A stretch of 64,000 bases of DNA from Desulfomonile tiedjei DSM 6799 (GTDB lineage: Bacteria; Desulfobacterota; Desulfomonilia; Desulfomonilales; Desulfomonilaceae). A program made the position numbers and the translations under genes. Below are positions 36,082 to 45,638 of this stretch, piece by piece (the first letter of the stretch is position 1; each line of letters begins with the position of its first letter). Below the pieces are notes generated by a model. That model was not told where the DNA came from. It did not search any database and was given only the letters and a program-made list of their open reading frames with translations. The stretch is taken from NCBI RefSeq assembly GCF_000266945.1, contig NC_018025.1:6204001-6268000 (forward strand). Direction: 5' to 3'.

Positions 36082-36945
36082 TCAGAACACATGATCTATC
36101 CGCGATGAAGTTTCGGTGACACAGACGTAGGAGTCCAACGGGTACGTGGATCGACACCGTTCCGCATATGCCTTTTCTTCATAAGCGGTTGTGCCTCCCA
36201 TGATTATCCTGGCATTGACATACTGCAAGCCACGCGTAGCAAGGGCTATTACTGCTGCATCATCTCGGAATCCTTGAGCTGTGCTGTCCGTATGCATGAT
36301 CCTGTCGGGTATGTCTTCCACTTCATTGCACCTGATAATTTCAGTGAGCTCTCTTTTTTGAGCAGGCTCGTCCATGCCCTGAGAGACTCCGTCGGTAGCA
36401 AAGATCAGGATGCTGTCTGGCTTGAGTGTCAGGACAGCGGTTTGAAACAATTTCACCGTCTTGCCTATCATCCAAAAATTGTTCTCCGTCAAAACTCTCG
36501 CGGTCTGCTGCAACCTGTCGTATTGGTACAAGCGGCTGTCACCAGTATGGAAGAGAAGTGCAGTCAATCCATCAGAAGTCTTGAGCAGGTTCATGCCCGT
36601 AAACGTGCAACTTGCCGTGCCTTGCGTTGCCTGCATGATCTTTTCGCACCCCAAGTTTATCTTTTCGGCGACTTTCGCAAATTCTAGAGTGCGCTTCGTG
36701 AGTGCAGATGTTTCCCTTGAAATCTCGGAAACCAGGTTATCGAAATGGAGCAGAAATGCCTTCGATTGGCCCGGATCCCGCTCGGAACTGTCAGAGACGG
36801 CAAATACACCTGTCTCAAAGTTCAGTAGTACGCAATCTCCCGTGCCCGTCGCACCCTGCCCGGGACACGAGCCGGCTCGAACACGAGCGCCGGCCACTCC
36901 AGGCCATTTGAAGGATCTCCGATCGAAGTTCAAGTACATGAGCAC
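36082..36945 (-). CDS. PP2C-like (PPM-type) phosphatase-fold protein
   Basis: 287 residues. Motifs in PPM order: GTGDCVLLNFETGVFAVSDS near 34-53, TASCTFTGMNL, ALLFHTGDSRLYQYD, ILIFATDGVSQGM and RDDAAVIALA. The usual first DGxG metal site reads SDSSE here, so the metal site may be altered and activity reduced. No kinase or other domain is attached. Its position inside a CoA catabolic cluster is unexpected. Start codon uncertain (GTG at 36945 or ATG at 36939). Confidence 0.65.
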   Translation of the reverse strand: MLMYLNFDRRSFKWPGVAGARVRAGSCPGQGATGTGDCVLLNFETGVFAVSDSSERDPGQSKAFLLHFDNLVSEISRETSALTKRTLEFAKVAEKINLGCEKIMQATQGTASCTFTGMNLLKTSDGLTALLFHTGDSRLYQYDRLQQTARVLTENNFWMIGKTVKLFQTAVLTLKPDSILIFATDGVSQGMDEPAQKRELTEIIRCNEVEDIPDRIMHTDSTAQGFRDDAAVIALATRGLQYVNARIIMGGTTAYEEKAYAERCRSTYPLDSYVCVTETSSRIDHVF

Positions 36946-37012
36946 TGGTACCTGTTCCTACTGTTCAGCGCTTTGAACGTGGCCATGCAGTCACACCAGG
37001 ATGACGAACTCG

Positions 37013-38182
37013 TTAGACCGACCCCTTGCGCAAAAGCTCTCTGGCTACGATGAGTTTTCTGATCTCGGTGGTTCCTGCACCGATTTCCATCAGTTTTGCG
37101 TCACGCCAAAGCCTTTGCACCGGAAACTCTAGACAGTAACCATATCCTCCGTGAATTTGTACCGCTTCACTGCATATGGTGCTGTTGGCAATGGTGGCGA
37201 ACATAACTGAAGCCGCGGCCAGCCGAGTCAGCTCAGTGCCTTTGCCTCCTCGCTTGGCTTCTTCTGCCATGAGCGCCGCCCGGTAGGTCAAACCCTGTGC
37301 TGCTTCATAAAGCGTATACATGTCTGCAAGTTTGGATTGAATCATCTGGAACTCAGCTATCTTTTTCCCGAATTGCTCCCGCTCCAGAGCATACTTGATG
37401 GAATAGTCAAGAGCTTGCCGGGCTGAGCCCACGGCCATAGCCGCCCCCATGATTCGTTCTATGTCCAGGCCTCGGGTCATCACCTCAACGCCTCGGTTCA
37501 GTTCTCCCACAAGGTTTTCGGCAGGGACTCTGCAGTTGTCAAAGATGAGTTCACTGGTGGGCGAGCCCCGCATGCCGGCCTTTTTGAGTTTTCGGCCAAC
37601 CGAGAAGCCCTCGAATTCCTTTTCCACTATAAAGGCGCTGATACCGAAGGGGCCCCGTTCCGGTTCGGTCTTGGCGTAGACCAGAATGACATCGGCAATG
37701 GGTCCATTGGTGATGAACATCTTGGTGCCGTTGAGGACGAAGTAATCGCCGTCCTTCTCGGCCCGAGTCCGGATGCTCATGGCGTCACTACCTGCGTTCG
37801 GTTCCGTGAGAGCCAGGGCCCCGACCTTTTCTCCCGTGACCATCGCGGGCAGATATTTCCGTTTGAGGTAGTCGTTTGCATTCCGGTGGATATTGCCTGC
37901 ACACAAATTGAAATGCGCACCGCACGAAAGCGCCAGTGCAGGAGAAATACGAGTGATCTGCTCAATGGCCAGTATCTCAGACAGGACATTGAGACCCGAG
38001 CCGCCGTACTCAGGATCGATCGCCACGCCCAGGATGCCAATGTCGCCAGCCTTGCGGAAGAAGTCCTTTGGCATCCAGTCTTCGTCATCGACCTTTTCGG
38101 CTATGGGGCCGAGCTCATTCAAGGCCCATTTGTAAATAGTATCCTGAAGCAGCTTCTGTTCTTCGCTGAATTGAATGCTCAT
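37013..38182 (-). CDS. Acyl-CoA dehydrogenase, isovaleryl-CoA-dehydrogenase-like
   Basis: 389 residues, standard length. FAD/substrate motif GALALTEPNAGSDAMSIRTR near 125-145 and GGYGYCLEFPVQRLWRDAK at the C-terminus. The segment GLDIERIMGAAMAVG carries a glutamate in the place used as catalytic base by isovaleryl-CoA dehydrogenases, whereas straight-chain enzymes place it elsewhere. A branched-chain acyl-CoA is therefore a plausible substrate. GGGAG precedes the ATG. Confidence 0.9.
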   Translation of the reverse strand: MSIQFSEEQKLLQDTIYKWALNELGPIAEKVDDEDWMPKDFFRKAGDIGILGVAIDPEYGGSGLNVLSEILAIEQITRISPALALSCGAHFNLCAGNIHRNANDYLKRKYLPAMVTGEKVGALALTEPNAGSDAMSIRTRAEKDGDYFVLNGTKMFITNGPIADVILVYAKTEPERGPFGISAFIVEKEFEGFSVGRKLKKAGMRGSPTSELIFDNCRVPAENLVGELNRGVEVMTRGLDIERIMGAAMAVGSARQALDYSIKYALEREQFGKKIAEFQMIQSKLADMYTLYEAAQGLTYRAALMAEEAKRGGKGTELTRLAAASVMFATIANSTICSEAVQIHGGYGYCLEFPVQRLWRDAKLMEIGAGTTEIRKLIVARELLRKGSV

Positions 38183-38313
38183 CACTCATTTCTCCCGTCA
38201 CTTGGACTCGGTATGCAAGAATCCTTGCCCTGGGATCGACGAACCCGTGGCGTTTCGTCGCCTTCGAAATCTTGAAGAGGCTCTCGGGATGTTTCTGCCA
38301 GGGACGCGTAAGA

Positions 38314-40116
38314 TCAGTCCGAAAAAGTTGCCAAAGTTGCCTGAACGGTGAACCCGTCTGCTTCCAACAGACGTCTCGAGAGTCCTTCAGACTTTGGCAA
38401 CTCGTAGTGGAAGAAGAATTGCATAGTCGCATGCTTTCCTGCGTAAAAGGCGGCTTCTTCCTGGGATACCTTTCCAGCCAAGGCTTTCAGCGCCGCTACC
38501 CCTTGCTTCAACCACTGCCACGCTATGGCCACGATTCCGAACAGCTCCAGATAAAGCGTCGCGTCTGCCAGAAACCGCTCTCGGTTTCCCTGCCTTCCCA
38601 GAGTGACGAGCTGCTCAGTCACACGTGTCAAGATTTGCGTTGCCTGCTCTAACCGTTCGGCGTAAGCTCTCAAACTATCGACTCCTGACGCTGCTCGTAT
38701 CGTCTCCGTAACCTCTTTCACGAACAGGGTGAAAGCAGCTCCGTCTTTGATGACTACTTTCCGGCCCAGTAGATCAATACCTTGAATACCGGTGGTACCT
38801 TCGTGAATCGGATGGATGCGCATGTCTCGGTAGAACTGTTCCAAGGGAAATTCATCGCAATATCCGTACCCTCCCAGTATTTGCAGTCCCTGACTCACGC
38901 TTATGATGCCCATCTCGGACGGATAGGATTTGGCTATAGGTGTGAGCAAGTCCAACAGCAGAGAATACCTTCCTTTCTCTTCGCCTTCGGTAACCTCCAC
39001 GAGATCCGAGTACCTGCCGCATTGCAGGAGCAGAGAAACAGCGCCTTCTACGATAGCCCTCTGCAGGAGCAGCATGCGTTTGACGTCAGCATGTTCGATG
39101 ATGGGGACCTGCGGTTGCGACGGCTCCTTGTCCGCGAGCCGGCGCCCTTGAGGTCTTTCCTGAGCATAGGCGAGCGATGCGTAGTACGCAGCAGACGCTA
39201 TGGCCGCAGCGCCTAAGCCTACTTCAATGCGGGCGTTGTTCATCATCTGGAACATGTAGCTCAGTCCCTTGTGTGGCTCGCCCACCAGCCAGGCCCGGCA
39301 GTCCTCGTTTTCGCCAAAAGAGAGATGGGTAATGGGGCAGCCCCGGTAACCGAGCTTGTGGAACACTCCGGCAGTGTTTACGTCGTTGAATGCAAGATCT
39401 TTTCCCTCCGGCCTCATCCTGGGAACCACGAACAGACTGATACCCTTGACCCCGGCTGGAGCCCCTTTGATTTTGGCCAGCATGAGATGCACCACGTTGT
39501 CCACGCCGTCGTGATCGCCAGCAGAAATGAAGATCTTTTGACCTCTAACCTTGAAGTACCCCTCATTCGTGGGTTCGGCCGCAGTGACGATGTCCGCCAG
39601 GGAGCTGCCGGCCTGGGGCTCGGTCAACGCCATGGTGCCCTGCCACTTGCCTGCGTACATACGGGGAAGGTATTGCTCCTGGAGTTCGGCCGAACCGAAG
39701 GATTCGATCAGGTGAGCCGCTCCTGCTGTGAGCATGGGATACACGCTTGCGGAGTAGTTGGCAGCAGCCCACGTGAACACGCAGGCAGCAATGATTGACT
39801 GTGGGAGCTGCTGTCCACCCAGATCGAGCGGTGCAGCAGCACCGATCCAGCCTCCCTCTCCGCACTCGGCCATGAATTCCCGGACTACCGGATTGACTTT
39901 CACGCGACCGTCCACGTACTCGGGGGGTTGCTGATCCATTTCGCGCAGCTTTGGCCGCAAGAGTTCCCGAGCCACACGAAATGCAGTGTCCAAAACCATG
40001 TCGAACGTGTCCCGATCGTGATCCTCAAATCGAGGATATCGAACGAGCGTCTCAACATCATGCACGTTGTACAATAAGAAACGGATATTCCGGAGGCTGA
40101 CAAAGGTGTCGGACAT
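38314..40116 (-). CDS. Large acyl-CoA dehydrogenase with C-terminal extension (FadE5/AcdA type)
   Basis: 600 residues. Core acyl-CoA dehydrogenase motifs: GTMALTEPQAGSSLADIVTA, FISAGDHDG, and GGYGYCDEFPLEQFYRDMRI with HEGTTGIQGIDLLGRKV. About 130 extra residues at the C-terminus match the extension found in this larger subfamily, whose members act on medium/long or alicyclic acyl-CoA. GGAGATATACTC precedes the ATG. It lies 131 bp upstream of the shorter dehydrogenase. Confidence 0.9.
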   Translation of the reverse strand: MSDTFVSLRNIRFLLYNVHDVETLVRYPRFEDHDRDTFDMVLDTAFRVARELLRPKLREMDQQPPEYVDGRVKVNPVVREFMAECGEGGWIGAAAPLDLGGQQLPQSIIAACVFTWAAANYSASVYPMLTAGAAHLIESFGSAELQEQYLPRMYAGKWQGTMALTEPQAGSSLADIVTAAEPTNEGYFKVRGQKIFISAGDHDGVDNVVHLMLAKIKGAPAGVKGISLFVVPRMRPEGKDLAFNDVNTAGVFHKLGYRGCPITHLSFGENEDCRAWLVGEPHKGLSYMFQMMNNARIEVGLGAAAIASAAYYASLAYAQERPQGRRLADKEPSQPQVPIIEHADVKRMLLLQRAIVEGAVSLLLQCGRYSDLVEVTEGEEKGRYSLLLDLLTPIAKSYPSEMGIISVSQGLQILGGYGYCDEFPLEQFYRDMRIHPIHEGTTGIQGIDLLGRKVVIKDGAAFTLFVKEVTETIRAASGVDSLRAYAERLEQATQILTRVTEQLVTLGRQGNRERFLADATLYLELFGIVAIAWQWLKQGVAALKALAGKVSQEEAAFYAGKHATMQFFFHYELPKSEGLSRRLLEADGFTVQATLATFSD

Positions 40117-40298
40117 GAGTATATCTCCGCAGCGAAGATGACGATCCTGGGCTCATTGGCTTCTCAAATGGGCCTAAGCTCTTAGCGTCAGTAACTCGAT
40201 CAACGCTAGGGGGGTGAATCCGGGTCGATCCACAGCGGCCTTGCTTTCAGGCTCGATGCCCCTTTGGCCTGCATGAAGCCATCCAATTCTTTCTTGGT

Positions 40299-41885
40299 TC
40301 AAATGCCGTTCTTTTCAAAATCTTCTTTGAGTTTTGATTTCATCACCTTGCCCGCGGGGGTCAAAGGCAATTCCCTGCAAACAACCACCTGCTTGGGTAC
40401 CTTGTAATCGGCCACATGCTCTTTACAGAAACTCACTATTTCCTCCGGTAATAACTCTTCATTCGGCTTGGGCACGACATAGTATCGACCGATCTCGCCC
40501 ATTACAGCATCCGGCACCCCTATTCCTGCGACCATGCCGACCTTCGGGTGAGAGGAAATCACGTTCTCCACCTCAACGGGGTAGACATTGTATCCTCCCT
40601 GAACGAACATTTCTTTCAGCCGACCTTTGAGATAGATGTATCCACGCTCGTCGAGATAACCCAGGTCACCGGTATGAACCCACCCATCTGCGTCAAAGGT
40701 TGCCCCAGTCTCTTCTGGTTGGCCGAAATAACCCGCAGCAGCCATCCTCCCCTTGAAGAGTAGCTCGCCCACCTCTCCTCCGGGGACATCGGTACCGTTG
40801 ACATCTACTACCTTTACCTGAATCATCCCCATGGGTTTTCCTATGGAGTGTACCGTGGAATCAAAGTCTGAATCCCAAGGGCTCATCACTACTGCCCCCG
40901 ACGTCTCGGAAAGGCCGTAAAGGTTCATCACCGTGGCGTTGCGATAGACTTCGCGCAACTTGGTCAGAAGATTCGGATCAGCATTAGAGCCCCCTGTGAT
41001 TACCACACGAACCTTTTCCACCGGAGCACAACCCATTTCTTCTTTCATTAACAGGAGAGTGTGCATGGTGGGGACCCCAATGATGAGGGTTGGGGGATGA
41101 GCTTCAAACATTTCGATCATTTGGTTCGGATTGAACACGGGAACCAACTCGATAAGCCCTTTGCCCAAGAGCATGGTCAGAATGCAGCAGGTAATTCCCC
41201 CAACGTGGTTCAATGGCATGGCCATTTGAAGAATATCATGCTCGTCCACCTGAAGATGTTCGGCTTCAGCTAGGGCAGCAGCAAGCATGGACTCATGGGT
41301 CAGCACTGCTCCCTTCGGTCTACCCGTGGTGCCCGAGGTGTATATGATCATGGCAGGGTCAGAAGGCTGAACTTGGGCTTTTGCCTTGTTCAGGGCCGGA
41401 AGATCGACTTCCGTCTGCATAAGCGCCTCAAAAGAGTGGCTTCCTTGGAAGCCGCCGCCCCCGACGAAGATGAAGTCGGAAACGCGCGGGACTTTGTTCC
41501 GAAACTCGTCAAGGAAACGGACATAGTCCATCTGATCCCCTAAGGCGGCAATTGTGACCAGTCCCCGCGTGCCGGATTGGTTGAGGATGAATTGCAGCTC
41601 ACTCTCGCGATAACGCACACTCAACCCGACAACGATCACTCCAATCTTTGCGGCGGCAAAATAGGCGTACAGCCACTCAGGTTGGTTGAGACCTATGACG
41701 CCCAAACGATCTCCTTTTCGGAATCCGAGCATCAGTAACCCTGCTGCCACTCGGTCCGAGATCTCGTCCATCTCCCTGAAGCTGATGTCTCGTCCCTCAT
41801 AAACGTAGGCTACCCGATCGGTCATGACTCTGGCGGCTTCCCTGAGCGCCTCTCCTACGACAATCGTTCCAGAAGGTAATGTCAT
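40299..41885 (-). CDS. Acyl-CoA ligase (AMP-forming), first of two
   Basis: 528 residues. P-loop IIYTSGTTGRPKGAVLTH, YGLSETSG, GWVHTGDLGYLDERGYIYL and the C-terminal PLTPAGKVMKSKL with the catalytic lysine are all intact. It activates a free acid to its CoA ester via the adenylate. Medium/long or aromatic acids are possible. GGAGAGATCGAT lies before the ATG. It likely supplies substrate for the dehydrogenases downstream in the same transcript. Confidence 0.92.
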   Translation of the reverse strand: MTLPSGTIVVGEALREAARVMTDRVAYVYEGRDISFREMDEISDRVAAGLLMLGFRKGDRLGVIGLNQPEWLYAYFAAAKIGVIVVGLSVRYRESELQFILNQSGTRGLVTIAALGDQMDYVRFLDEFRNKVPRVSDFIFVGGGGFQGSHSFEALMQTEVDLPALNKAKAQVQPSDPAMIIYTSGTTGRPKGAVLTHESMLAAALAEAEHLQVDEHDILQMAMPLNHVGGITCCILTMLLGKGLIELVPVFNPNQMIEMFEAHPPTLIIGVPTMHTLLLMKEEMGCAPVEKVRVVITGGSNADPNLLTKLREVYRNATVMNLYGLSETSGAVVMSPWDSDFDSTVHSIGKPMGMIQVKVVDVNGTDVPGGEVGELLFKGRMAAAGYFGQPEETGATFDADGWVHTGDLGYLDERGYIYLKGRLKEMFVQGGYNVYPVEVENVISSHPKVGMVAGIGVPDAVMGEIGRYYVVPKPNEELLPEEIVSFCKEHVADYKVPKQVVVCRELPLTPAGKVMKSKLKEDFEKNGI

Positions 41886-41950
41886 ATCGATCTCTCCTTT
41901 CAGCGATCACTCCTAGGCCTTTATCCTATCTAGCCACGGGTTGCGGAAAC

Positions 41951-42151
41951 TGTCTCAAAAGTCAGAGTTTATTCTGGATCGTGGCACGACTTTCTCATCA
42001 TGTCCCGGCCCTATTGTAGGGGCGCCCCTCGTGGGTGCCCGGTAGTGACCGGCCTCCGTGCCGGTCATTGCAGAAGGGCAGGCACGAGACCTGCCCCTAC
42101 AGGAATGATGAATCGTGGCACGATTTTTGCGCATTCGAGAATTTTGAGACA
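41951..42151. repeat. MITE-like composite inverted-repeat element
   Basis: Outer arms TGTCTCAAAA (41951-41960) and TTTTGAGACA (42142-42151) enclose two copies of the palindrome TCGTGGCACGA and a central TGTAGGGGC...GCCCCTACA inverted repeat (42015-42101) of a kind widespread in environmental genomes (variants of GGGCACGAGACCTGCCC). There is no gene in it. It fills the gap between the acyl-CoA ligase and the DUF35 gene. Confidence 0.7.
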
Positions 42152-42242
42152 CTTTCTGCGTCTCGGTTACTACCGGATAAGACATCAGGGCCTCAACTCA
42201 TGAGACTATTCCACTTGATCAGCCGGGGTACGTGCGATCTGT

Positions 42243-42722
42243 TCAGTCCAGGATTCTGAAATGCTTGATATCTTGAATATTCCCCTGCATTTCTTCTTTG
42301 TCCCTGAATACAGCTTCTACCTTCATGCCTACAGCGATCTTTTCCACGTTCGTCTCGTTTATGACGTGGTAAAAGATATTATCGGATCCGTCTATTCTGA
42401 TACATCCATAGGTATAGGGAATAGGACGTTGCACGCCCGTGGCCGGATCTGGAAACGGATAGTTCACTACGGAAAAGGCCATGATGGTCCCCATGTTCGG
42501 TAGAGCAACAAATTCCTCCATTTCGTTCCAACAAGGAGCGCATAGTCTTCGTGGTGGCACGTACACTTTTCCGCATTGCGGGCAACGAATCCCTACAAAA
42601 CGCTGGTGCTCCTTGATTTCGTGAAAAAATACGCTGCCATATTTCCCAATAGACCATTCGTATGGCATGGGAGTACTAAAGGTTTGTGTTAGTAACCGAC
42701 CGTAATCCCGTTCAGTTGTCAT
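42243..42722 (-). CDS. DUF35 Zn-ribbon/OB-fold acyl-CoA-associated protein, first
   Basis: 159 residues: rubredoxin-like zinc ribbon GIRCPQCGKVYVPPRRLCAPC near 44-64 followed by an OB fold. DUF35 proteins bind thiolase-like enzymes and hold the CoA substrate. It lies 21 bp after the thiolase-like gene at 42744, its evident partner. AGGAG precedes the ATG. Confidence 0.88.
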   Translation of the reverse strand: MTTERDYGRLLTQTFSTPMPYEWSIGKYGSVFFHEIKEHQRFVGIRCPQCGKVYVPPRRLCAPCWNEMEEFVALPNMGTIMAFSVVNYPFPDPATGVQRPIPYTYGCIRIDGSDNIFYHVINETNVEKIAVGMKVEAVFRDKEEMQGNIQDIKHFRILD

Positions 42723-42743
42723 GGTCGTTTCTCCTTGATCCTC

Positions 42744-43901
42744 TCACGGGCGTACTGCGCCCAAGATCACCACATCGGACCAAAAACATCCACCGAAACC
42801 CGTAGCCAATGCCACTTTCACATCGGGAACCTGCCTTTGACCGGCCTTTCCCATGACCTGACCAGCAGCCTCCGCTACCCTTAAAAGAGCAGTTGCACCA
42901 ATACAATTGGTACTAATGACTCCCCCGGACGGGTTGATGGGTATTTTACCGCCCATATTGGTGTGCCCGTCCGCAATGAAACCTGGTCCTTCTCCTGGGC
43001 CGCAGAACCCTAAGTCCTCAATCCATTTAAGCCCGGCATAGGAATAAGGAAGGTACAGTTCAGCCACATCGATATCGTCCGCAGGATTTCTGATTCCCGC
43101 TTGCTGATACGCGTCCCTGGAAGCTCCCTGCAGGGAAGCCAGCCCCGCGTTGTAGTCTACATCCCCGAACCAGGTGTACGTGTGGCGCACAGCACAGGCT
43201 TTTATCCAAGCAGGTTTGGGAGCGATCTTCTGGGCGACTCCGTCTGCGGCAAAGACGACAGCGGCCGCCCCGTCTGTTCTTGGGCACACGTCCAGCAACT
43301 TGATTGGATATGCGAGCATAGGTGACGTCATTACATCTTCTATGGTAATAGGTCTTCGAAGATGTGCATGAGGATTGTTCAGAGCATGAGAGCGATCTCT
43401 TACCGTTACTCTCGCGGCATCCTCCTGAGTTGCGCCATACTGTTTCATGTAAGCGCTGGCTTCCGTTGCTAGACTTGGTATTGCGCCGGAATACGAGAAC
43501 CGATCCCAGATCGGATCGCTACATGTGATGATGGCAGCGGTGGTATCACTTTCGGAGTTCTTCTCCCACCCAATTGCGAGCACTTTGTCGAACAGCCCCG
43601 AGGCTACGTGATAATATGCAGCAATGGCTACCGAGGTGCCTGTGGTACCGCCGGTGGTCACCTTCATGATCGGCTTCATGATTCCGCCGGAACCCTCAAC
43701 GCTCCAGGTGTCCACATAATTGATGGACTCGAAATGATCCATGTTCCCGATGACCACCGCATCAATGTCATGAATTGACAACTCACAGTCGTCCAAAGCC
43801 CTTGTTACGGCTTCATATATCATCTCACGACCGTTTACGTCCGGCCTATGGCTTCGGTGATCCGTTTGTCCTGTGCCTACGATTGCAACCCCTTGCGCCA
43901 T
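42744..43901 (-). CDS. SCPx-type thiolase-like enzyme lacking the nucleophilic cysteine, first
   Basis: 385 residues from MAQGVAIVGTGQTDHRSHRP, which has AGAGG upstream. Overall SCPx/Ltp-type thiolase fold. The place of the nucleophilic Cys (usually CASG) reads GTTG within KVTTGGTTGTSVAIA, and the usual GHP motif is replaced in NPSGGVISTNCIGATA. Such Cys-less members with a DUF35 partner act as retro-aldolases (Ltp2-type) rather than thiolases. It is followed by its DUF35 partner and preceded by a second thiolase-like gene by 11 bp. Confidence 0.82.
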   Translation of the reverse strand: MAQGVAIVGTGQTDHRSHRPDVNGREMIYEAVTRALDDCELSIHDIDAVVIGNMDHFESINYVDTWSVEGSGGIMKPIMKVTTGGTTGTSVAIAAYYHVASGLFDKVLAIGWEKNSESDTTAAIITCSDPIWDRFSYSGAIPSLATEASAYMKQYGATQEDAARVTVRDRSHALNNPHAHLRRPITIEDVMTSPMLAYPIKLLDVCPRTDGAAAVVFAADGVAQKIAPKPAWIKACAVRHTYTWFGDVDYNAGLASLQGASRDAYQQAGIRNPADDIDVAELYLPYSYAGLKWIEDLGFCGPGEGPGFIADGHTNMGGKIPINPSGGVISTNCIGATALLRVAEAAGQVMGKAGQRQVPDVKVALATGFGGCFWSDVVILGAVRP

Positions 43902-43912
43902 GTTTTTGCCTC

Positions 43913-45055
43913 TCACTTCTCTGAACTCAAAACCCACACGCAGTGACTCTGGCCACAGGGTCCGTTGATGCCGTGCGCTAACGCAGTCTTTGCGCCTGGT
44001 ACCTGACGACGTTCAGCCTCGCCTCTCAACTGGATCACAGCTTCAATAATCCTCGCTAACCCCGCTACGAGCACTGCATGGGACGAGAGTACGCCTCCAG
44101 AGGGATTTACCGGCAATGTACCCGACATGCTGGTGATGCCTTCATCGATCAGTCTGTATCCTTCACCTGGGTTGCAGACTCCCAGTCCTTCCAGCCACAA
44201 GGGTTCCATGTAGCTGAACGCGTCGTACAGTTCCACCACGTCCAGATCTTTCATGGGGTCGGTAATCCCGGCCATGGCATACGCCCTGCCGGCAGCGTCC
44301 CGAAGGGCCATGGGATCTGCTAGATCTCTGTCCCCAAGGAAATACGCATCGGCACAATGGGCAACACCCTTTATCCAAACAGGTTTAGTCTTGGTCTTTG
44401 AGGCATGGGATTCGTTGGCAATAATGATGGCAGCCGCTCCGTCGCTTATCGGACTGCAGTCTAGCAGCTTAAGAGGATCGGCTATCTTTCGCGAACCCAT
44501 GACTGCTTCGACCGTCAAATTCATAGGCAGGTGAGCGTACGGGTTGTTTTGGGCATTGCCATGGTTCTTCACCGACACCTGTGCAAAGGACTCTTCTCTA
44601 ATCCCATAGCGGTCCATGTATGCATTTGCCTGGAGAGCGGACGCCGTAATGGACTCTAAGCCAAGGGAACGTTGATAGATTGGGTCGAACATGCCGTTGG
44701 TGATGTACGCCATCTCACCTTCGCTTCCTTTGGAATGGGCCACCACCAATGTCGTCTTGAAACCGCCCAGCACTCGCATTGCTCCGTAAAAAGCTCCGAA
44801 TGTTCCGTCCCCTTCCACTGTCGAAATGTTTTTGTTGCATGCACCGGCAGCCTCGCCAACTGCCATTGACGATATGGTCCTTCCGTCGAGGAAGTCGTTT
44901 GAAACGGTGATGACATTGTCTATGTCTTTCAAGGTAAGACCGGCATCGTCCAAGACCTCTTTGGTCATCTCGAAAACGAGATCGTAAAAAGTTTTGTCCT
45001 TCTTTCTTCGTTCATATTTGGTTTGTGCAATACCGACTACCGCTATATTGTCCAT
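43913..45055 (-). CDS. SCPx-type thiolase-like enzyme lacking the nucleophilic cysteine, second
   Basis: 380 residues beginning MDNIAVVGIAQTKYERRKKD. The nucleophile position reads GTFG in VEGDGTFGAFYGAMRVLGG and GHP is replaced by SHA in NPSGGVLSSHAVLVAG. It is only distantly similar to the previous enzyme, so the two are not a recent duplication. A DUF35 gene lies 17 bp upstream, making a second DUF35/thiolase-like pair. Carbon-carbon cleavage or condensation is likely, conventional Cys-based thiolysis is not. Confidence 0.82.
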   Translation of the reverse strand: MDNIAVVGIAQTKYERRKKDKTFYDLVFEMTKEVLDDAGLTLKDIDNVITVSNDFLDGRTISSMAVGEAAGACNKNISTVEGDGTFGAFYGAMRVLGGFKTTLVVAHSKGSEGEMAYITNGMFDPIYQRSLGLESITASALQANAYMDRYGIREESFAQVSVKNHGNAQNNPYAHLPMNLTVEAVMGSRKIADPLKLLDCSPISDGAAAIIIANESHASKTKTKPVWIKGVAHCADAYFLGDRDLADPMALRDAAGRAYAMAGITDPMKDLDVVELYDAFSYMEPLWLEGLGVCNPGEGYRLIDEGITSMSGTLPVNPSGGVLSSHAVLVAGLARIIEAVIQLRGEAERRQVPGAKTALAHGINGPCGQSHCVWVLSSEK

Positions 45056-45072
45056 GTCCTTCTCCGTAAGGG

Positions 45073-45534
45073 TCAGATGATCTGAAAGGAATCGATGTCG
45101 AGGATGTGCCCTGTTCGCTCACTCGGCTCCTTGAACTTGGCTTTGACACGAACTCCATTTTTCAGTCTGCCCAAATCATCCTTGATGATATGGATCAAGC
45201 TCACATCTGCACCATCGAGACGAATCAAGGCGTATGCAAAAGGCGGTTCCACCGGCTGAAGAGGATATTTGAAACGAACGACGCTGTAAGCCGACACAGT
45301 CCCCTGATCGCTCAGTTCCACGAACCCATCGATGTCGACGAAACATCTGCCGCAGTTCTTACGTGGCGGGACATAGACGGTGTTGCATCGGTGGCATCGA
45401 TTGCCTAGTATCTTCGCCTCGTCCCTGAGAGAAATGAGAAACCTGCTACCTACTTCGCCCACCCACCATGTGTATGGTACGGCAATCTGCCCTTTGAGGG
45501 TCAGAGGCTCAACTTGATCGAGATTCACGGTCAT
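45073..45534 (-). CDS. DUF35 Zn-ribbon/OB-fold protein, second
   Basis: 153 residues; zinc ribbon GNRCHRCNTVYVPPRKNCGRC near 44-64 and a C-terminal OB fold. Precedes the second thiolase-like gene by 17 bp, and the pair is probably a heteromeric enzyme. Sequence differs enough from the first DUF35 protein to suggest separate substrates. Confidence 0.88.
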   Translation of the reverse strand: MTVNLDQVEPLTLKGQIAVPYTWWVGEVGSRFLISLRDEAKILGNRCHRCNTVYVPPRKNCGRCFVDIDGFVELSDQGTVSAYSVVRFKYPLQPVEPPFAYALIRLDGADVSLIHIIKDDLGRLKNGVRVKAKFKEPSERTGHILDIDSFQII

Positions 45535-45638
45535 GACCTGTACTCCTGCTTTCGTGCAGCCACTAATGCCGAGAGCCTACTCATATGATTTTTGACGAAT
45601 GCCGCCAGTTAAACGAAACCCGCTCTGCTCACCTCGGT

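Noticed and set aside
42015-42101. Possible short CRISPR-like repeat
   Set aside because: The repeats are inverted, not direct and regularly spaced; it fits a MITE-type palindrome.
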